NCBI GenBank assembly: GCA_039714495.1
Contig: JBDLJD010000153.1
Coordinates: 1-9,654, forward strand
Length of the DNA: 9,654 nt
Origin: JAJDNW01 sp039714495
Lineage (GTDB): Bacteria; Desulfobacterota; Desulfobacteria; Desulfobacterales; B30-G6
Reading direction: 5' to 3'
The stretch's first letter is position 1; every line of letters starts with the position of its first letter. The notes beneath the pieces are model-generated. The model had not been told where the DNA came from, searched no databases, and saw only the letters and a program-made list of their open reading frames with translations. A program made the translations under genes and the position numbers. Positions 7,546 through 9,654 of the stretch are shown piece by piece.

Positions 7546-7560
7546 AGTATTCCGAATACT
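7546..7560. repeat. 15-nt palindrome in the ligase-hydratase spacer
   Basis: AGTATTC and GAATACT flank a single C, giving a perfect 7-bp dyad. It could be an operator for a dimeric repressor controlling the downstream hydratase-dehydrogenase pair, but no clear promoter is visible beside it. Chance in AT-rich DNA is a real alternative. Confidence 0.35.
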
Positions 7561-7593
7561 TCGAGGAACATTTTTCTGAGTTTTCAAATTGAT

Positions 7594-7619
7594 AGGGTTG
7601 GGGGGATATGCCTCACCCT
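7594..7619 (+). terminator. Weak terminator-like hairpin after the ligase gene
   Basis: AGGGT (7594-7598) pairs with ACCCT (7615-7619), and part of the G-run at 7600-7606 can pair with CCTC (7611-7614). The following bases (TTTAGTATTT, from 7619) are T-rich but interrupted. It lies between the ligase and the second hydratase and may separate their transcripts. The pairing is imperfect, so the call is tentative. Confidence 0.25.
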
Positions 7620-7656
7620 TTAGTATTTCATTGAAAGAAAAAAGGAAAAATAGGGA

Positions 7657-8417
7657 ATGGAATATTTAACACTCAGAATTGAAAATCATATTGGCATTGT
7701 CACTATAAATCGGCCACCCGTAAATGCAATCAACGGTCAAATGTTTAATGAAATAATCACAATTTTTAATTCGATGAGTAACATAGGTAATATAAGAGTA
7801 ATTATTTTACGGGCAGAAGGAAAAACTTTTATGGTGGCGCCGACGTAAATGAATTATTGAAATTCAATAAAGACATAGCCCTTGAATATGGGGAAAGAGT
7901 GAAAAAATGCGTAAAATCAATATATGAGTGCCCGATTCCGGTTATCTGTGCTGTTAATGGACCGGCTTTGGGAGGTGGATGTGCCATCACTGCGTTATGC
8001 GATATCATAATAGCTTCCGAAGGTGCAATATTCGGAATCCCCGAAATCATAGTTGGAGTAATTGGAGGCGCTGAGTTCCTCTCGCTTATAGTACCCCGGA
8101 AGGTTGTAAACTATATGGCCTTAACCGGGAAGGCAATTAAAGCTGAAGTAATACAAAACTACGGCGGGATTTATAAGGTTGTTCCAAAAGAACGGTTGAT
8201 GGAAACTGCATTAGCTGTGGCTGAAGATCTTTTAGCTAAAGGCCCAACGGCTTTACAGTACTTTAAAAAATCATTACAGATCAATCTAGATGCTAGACTG
8301 GACGAAAAGTACGATGTTGAGATTCATTATACTGCTAAGTACTGTTCGACTGATCATTCTAAAGAAGCACAAAAAGCATTTCTGGAGAAGCGAAAGCCAG
8401 AATTCAGAGGAAAATAA
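7657..8417 (+). pseudogene. Enoyl-CoA hydratase/isomerase (crotonase family) with a single-base frameshift
   Basis: The first frame starts at ATG 7657 (MEYLTLRIENHIGIVTINRP, then PVNAINGQMFNEI) and stops at TAA 7846-7848. The family continues in the next frame (GGADVNELLKFNKD...) to TAA 8415-8417. Adding one base within 7831-7836 restores 253 residues, the usual crotonase length, and gives FMGGADVNEL at the first oxyanion-hole element. PALGGGCAITALCDI supplies the second. In restored numbering the position of rat Glu144 is Ala110 (codon 7983-7985), while the Glu164 equivalent is present as Glu130 in IPEI (codon 8043-8045). The GGTQRLPR motif is replaced by GGAEFLSLIVPR. It is therefore a divergent paralogue of the hydratase at the window start, perhaps an isomerase or other crotonase. 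The DNA is much more AT-rich than its neighbours (13 of 60 G+C at 7741-7800). An AGGA at 7643-7646 lies 10 nt before the ATG. Whether the frameshift is biological or a sequence error is unknown. Confidence 0.85.
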
Positions 8418-9654
8418 ATGGCAAAGAAATATTTTAGCGAACGTAACCTGAAGTTTTTGCTTTACGAGGTTTTCGACACAGAAGCCCTGACCCGATACGA
8501 ATACTATAGTGATCACAATAAAAAGACCTTCGATCTGGTATTGAGTTCTGCCGGTAAAATCGCCAAAGATTTGCTATGGCCGATATTTGAGGAAATGGAC
8601 CGCAATCCACCGGAACTCGAGAAAGGCACCATCAAGGTCCACCCTACTGTTAAGAAAATTATGCGGGAATTCGGCGAAGGGGGATGGATTTCCACTATTG
8701 TCCCCTATGAACTCGACGGTGAACAGCTTCCCCACGTTATTGCCTATGCCTGTCAGTTCATTTTTATGACAGCCAATTATTCCGCGACGGCCTATACAGG
8801 ACTTTGCGACGGTGCTGCCCGGTTGATCGAGAACTTCGGCAGCAAGGTTCTTTACGACAGCTATGTCCCCAATATGCGTGCGGGCAAATGGCAGGGGACC
8901 ATGGCTCTGACGGAACCCGAAGCCGGCAGCTCGCTATCCGACATCACAACAACCGCCCAACCCACCGAAAAAGGTTACTATTCAATCAAGGGGCAGAAAA
9001 TCTTCATTTCCGGTGGCGACAATGATGCGTTGGACAATGTCGTTCATTTGCTACTGGCCAAGATTGAAGGCGCACCTGCCGGCGTCAAAGGCATTTCGTT
9101 ATTTGTGGTCCCTAAAAAACGGATTGAAGAAGACGGCAACCTGGTTTTCAACGACGTCAACACCTCCGGCGTCTACCACAAGCTGGGATATCGGGGTTGT
9201 CCGATTGCCCAGCTTAGCTTCGGGGACAAGGATGAGTGCCGGGGGTGGCTGGTAGGCGAACCGCATCACGGGCTGATGTATATGTTTCAGATGATGAATG
9301 AAGCGCGCATCGGTGTTGGCCTGGGGGCAACCGCCATGGCAACCGCGGCTTATTATGCCTCCCTGGAGTATACCAGGGAGCGTAAACAGGGGCGCAAGAT
9401 AGGTCAAAAGGATCCCACCTTGCCACCGGTACCGATTATTGAGCATGCCGATGTCAAGCGCATGCTGCTCTTCCAGCGCGCCATTGTGGAAGGTTCTCTT
9501 TCTTTGGCGATTCAGTGCAGTCAATATGTCGATCTCCTTATAGTTTCTGAAGGGGAAGAGAAAGAAAAATACAGCCTGCTGCTGGACTTGCTGACACCGA
9601 TTGTGAAAACCTATCCGTCTGAAATGGGCATCCAATCCATCAGCCAGGGTCTGC
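8418..9654 (+). CDS. Acyl-CoA dehydrogenase, DmdC-like large family, 3' end outside window
   Basis: An uninterrupted frame of 412 codons runs from ATG 8418, directly after the hydratase TAA, to the window end. The enzyme would oxidise an acyl-CoA to trans-2-enoyl-CoA with FAD, passing electrons to ETF. Residues 1-40 (SERNLKFLLYEVFDTEALTR) match the short N-terminal extension of the ~600-residue class that includes 3-methylmercaptopropionyl-CoA dehydrogenase. The FAD-binding stretch MALTEPEAGSSLSD is at 162-175 and is followed by GYYSIKGQKIFISGGD. The helical C-domain begins near EARIGVGLGA (295-304), and YTRERKQGR (318-326) contains the conserved Arg-x-x-Gly cofactor contact. The catalytic Glu and the C-terminal extension should lie beyond the window. 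Substrate is uncertain, and the DmdC name often given to this family is not evidence for sulfur metabolism. Its N-terminal part has a degraded paralogue at 353-564. Confidence 0.92.
   Translation, partial: MAKKYFSERNLKFLLYEVFDTEALTRYEYYSDHNKKTFDLVLSSAGKIAKDLLWPIFEEMDRNPPELEKGTIKVHPTVKKIMREFGEGGWISTIVPYELDGEQLPHVIAYACQFIFMTANYSATAYTGLCDGAARLIENFGSKVLYDSYVPNMRAGKWQGTMALTEPEAGSSLSDITTTAQPTEKGYYSIKGQKIFISGGDNDALDNVVHLLLAKIEGAPAGVKGISLFVVPKKRIEEDGNLVFNDVNTSGVYHKLGYRGCPIAQLSFGDKDECRGWLVGEPHHGLMYMFQMMNEARIGVGLGATAMATAAYYASLEYTRERKQGRKIGQKDPTLPPVPIIEHADVKRMLLFQRAIVEGSLSLAIQCSQYVDLLIVSEGEEKEKYSLLLDLLTPIVKTYPSEMGIQSISQGL

Overview
The window is a protein-coding stretch of a bacterial chromosome. It holds a complete five-gene importer operon of the branched-chain amino acid (LIV, HAAT) ABC type, followed by a long-chain-type acyl-CoA synthetase. 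Both are flanked by gene pairs of fatty-acid beta-oxidation type: enoyl-CoA hydratase (ECH, crotonase) followed by acyl-CoA dehydrogenase (ACAD). All genes are on the + strand. Repeated beta-oxidation paralogues, LIV-type importers next to AMP-forming ligases, and the large DmdC-like ACAD family are typical of fatty- or aromatic-acid-oxidising Desulfobacterota. That placement is inferred from gene content and style, not proven here.

Layout. 1-352: 3' end of an ECH gene that starts outside the window. 353 to about 564: decayed ACAD remnant with an out-of-frame internal deletion and no 3' part. 614-1783: periplasmic binding protein with a strong ribosome binding site. 1784-1927: intercistronic gap with a stem-loop. 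1928-5443: livH, livM, livG and livF, tightly packed (4-nt gap, 9-nt gap, 4-nt overlap). 5530-7443: acyl-CoA synthetase. 7444-7656: AT-rich spacer with a 15-nt palindrome and a weak hairpin. 7657-8417: second ECH gene, broken by a single-base frameshift. 8418-9654: second ACAD gene, open to the window end, 3' end missing.

How the genes may work together (inference): the binding protein and LivHMGF import a substrate, the ligase activates a carboxylic acid to its CoA thioester, and the ACAD and ECH enzymes start beta-oxidation. The linkage suggests that the importer carries a carboxylate rather than, or as well as, a branched-chain amino acid.

I found no RNA gene, CRISPR array, insertion sequence or defence system. 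The most notable point is the two ECH-ACAD pairs either side of the operon. Each pair has the ECH stop directly followed by the ACAD ATG, and each has one damaged member: the ACAD on the left, the ECH on the right.
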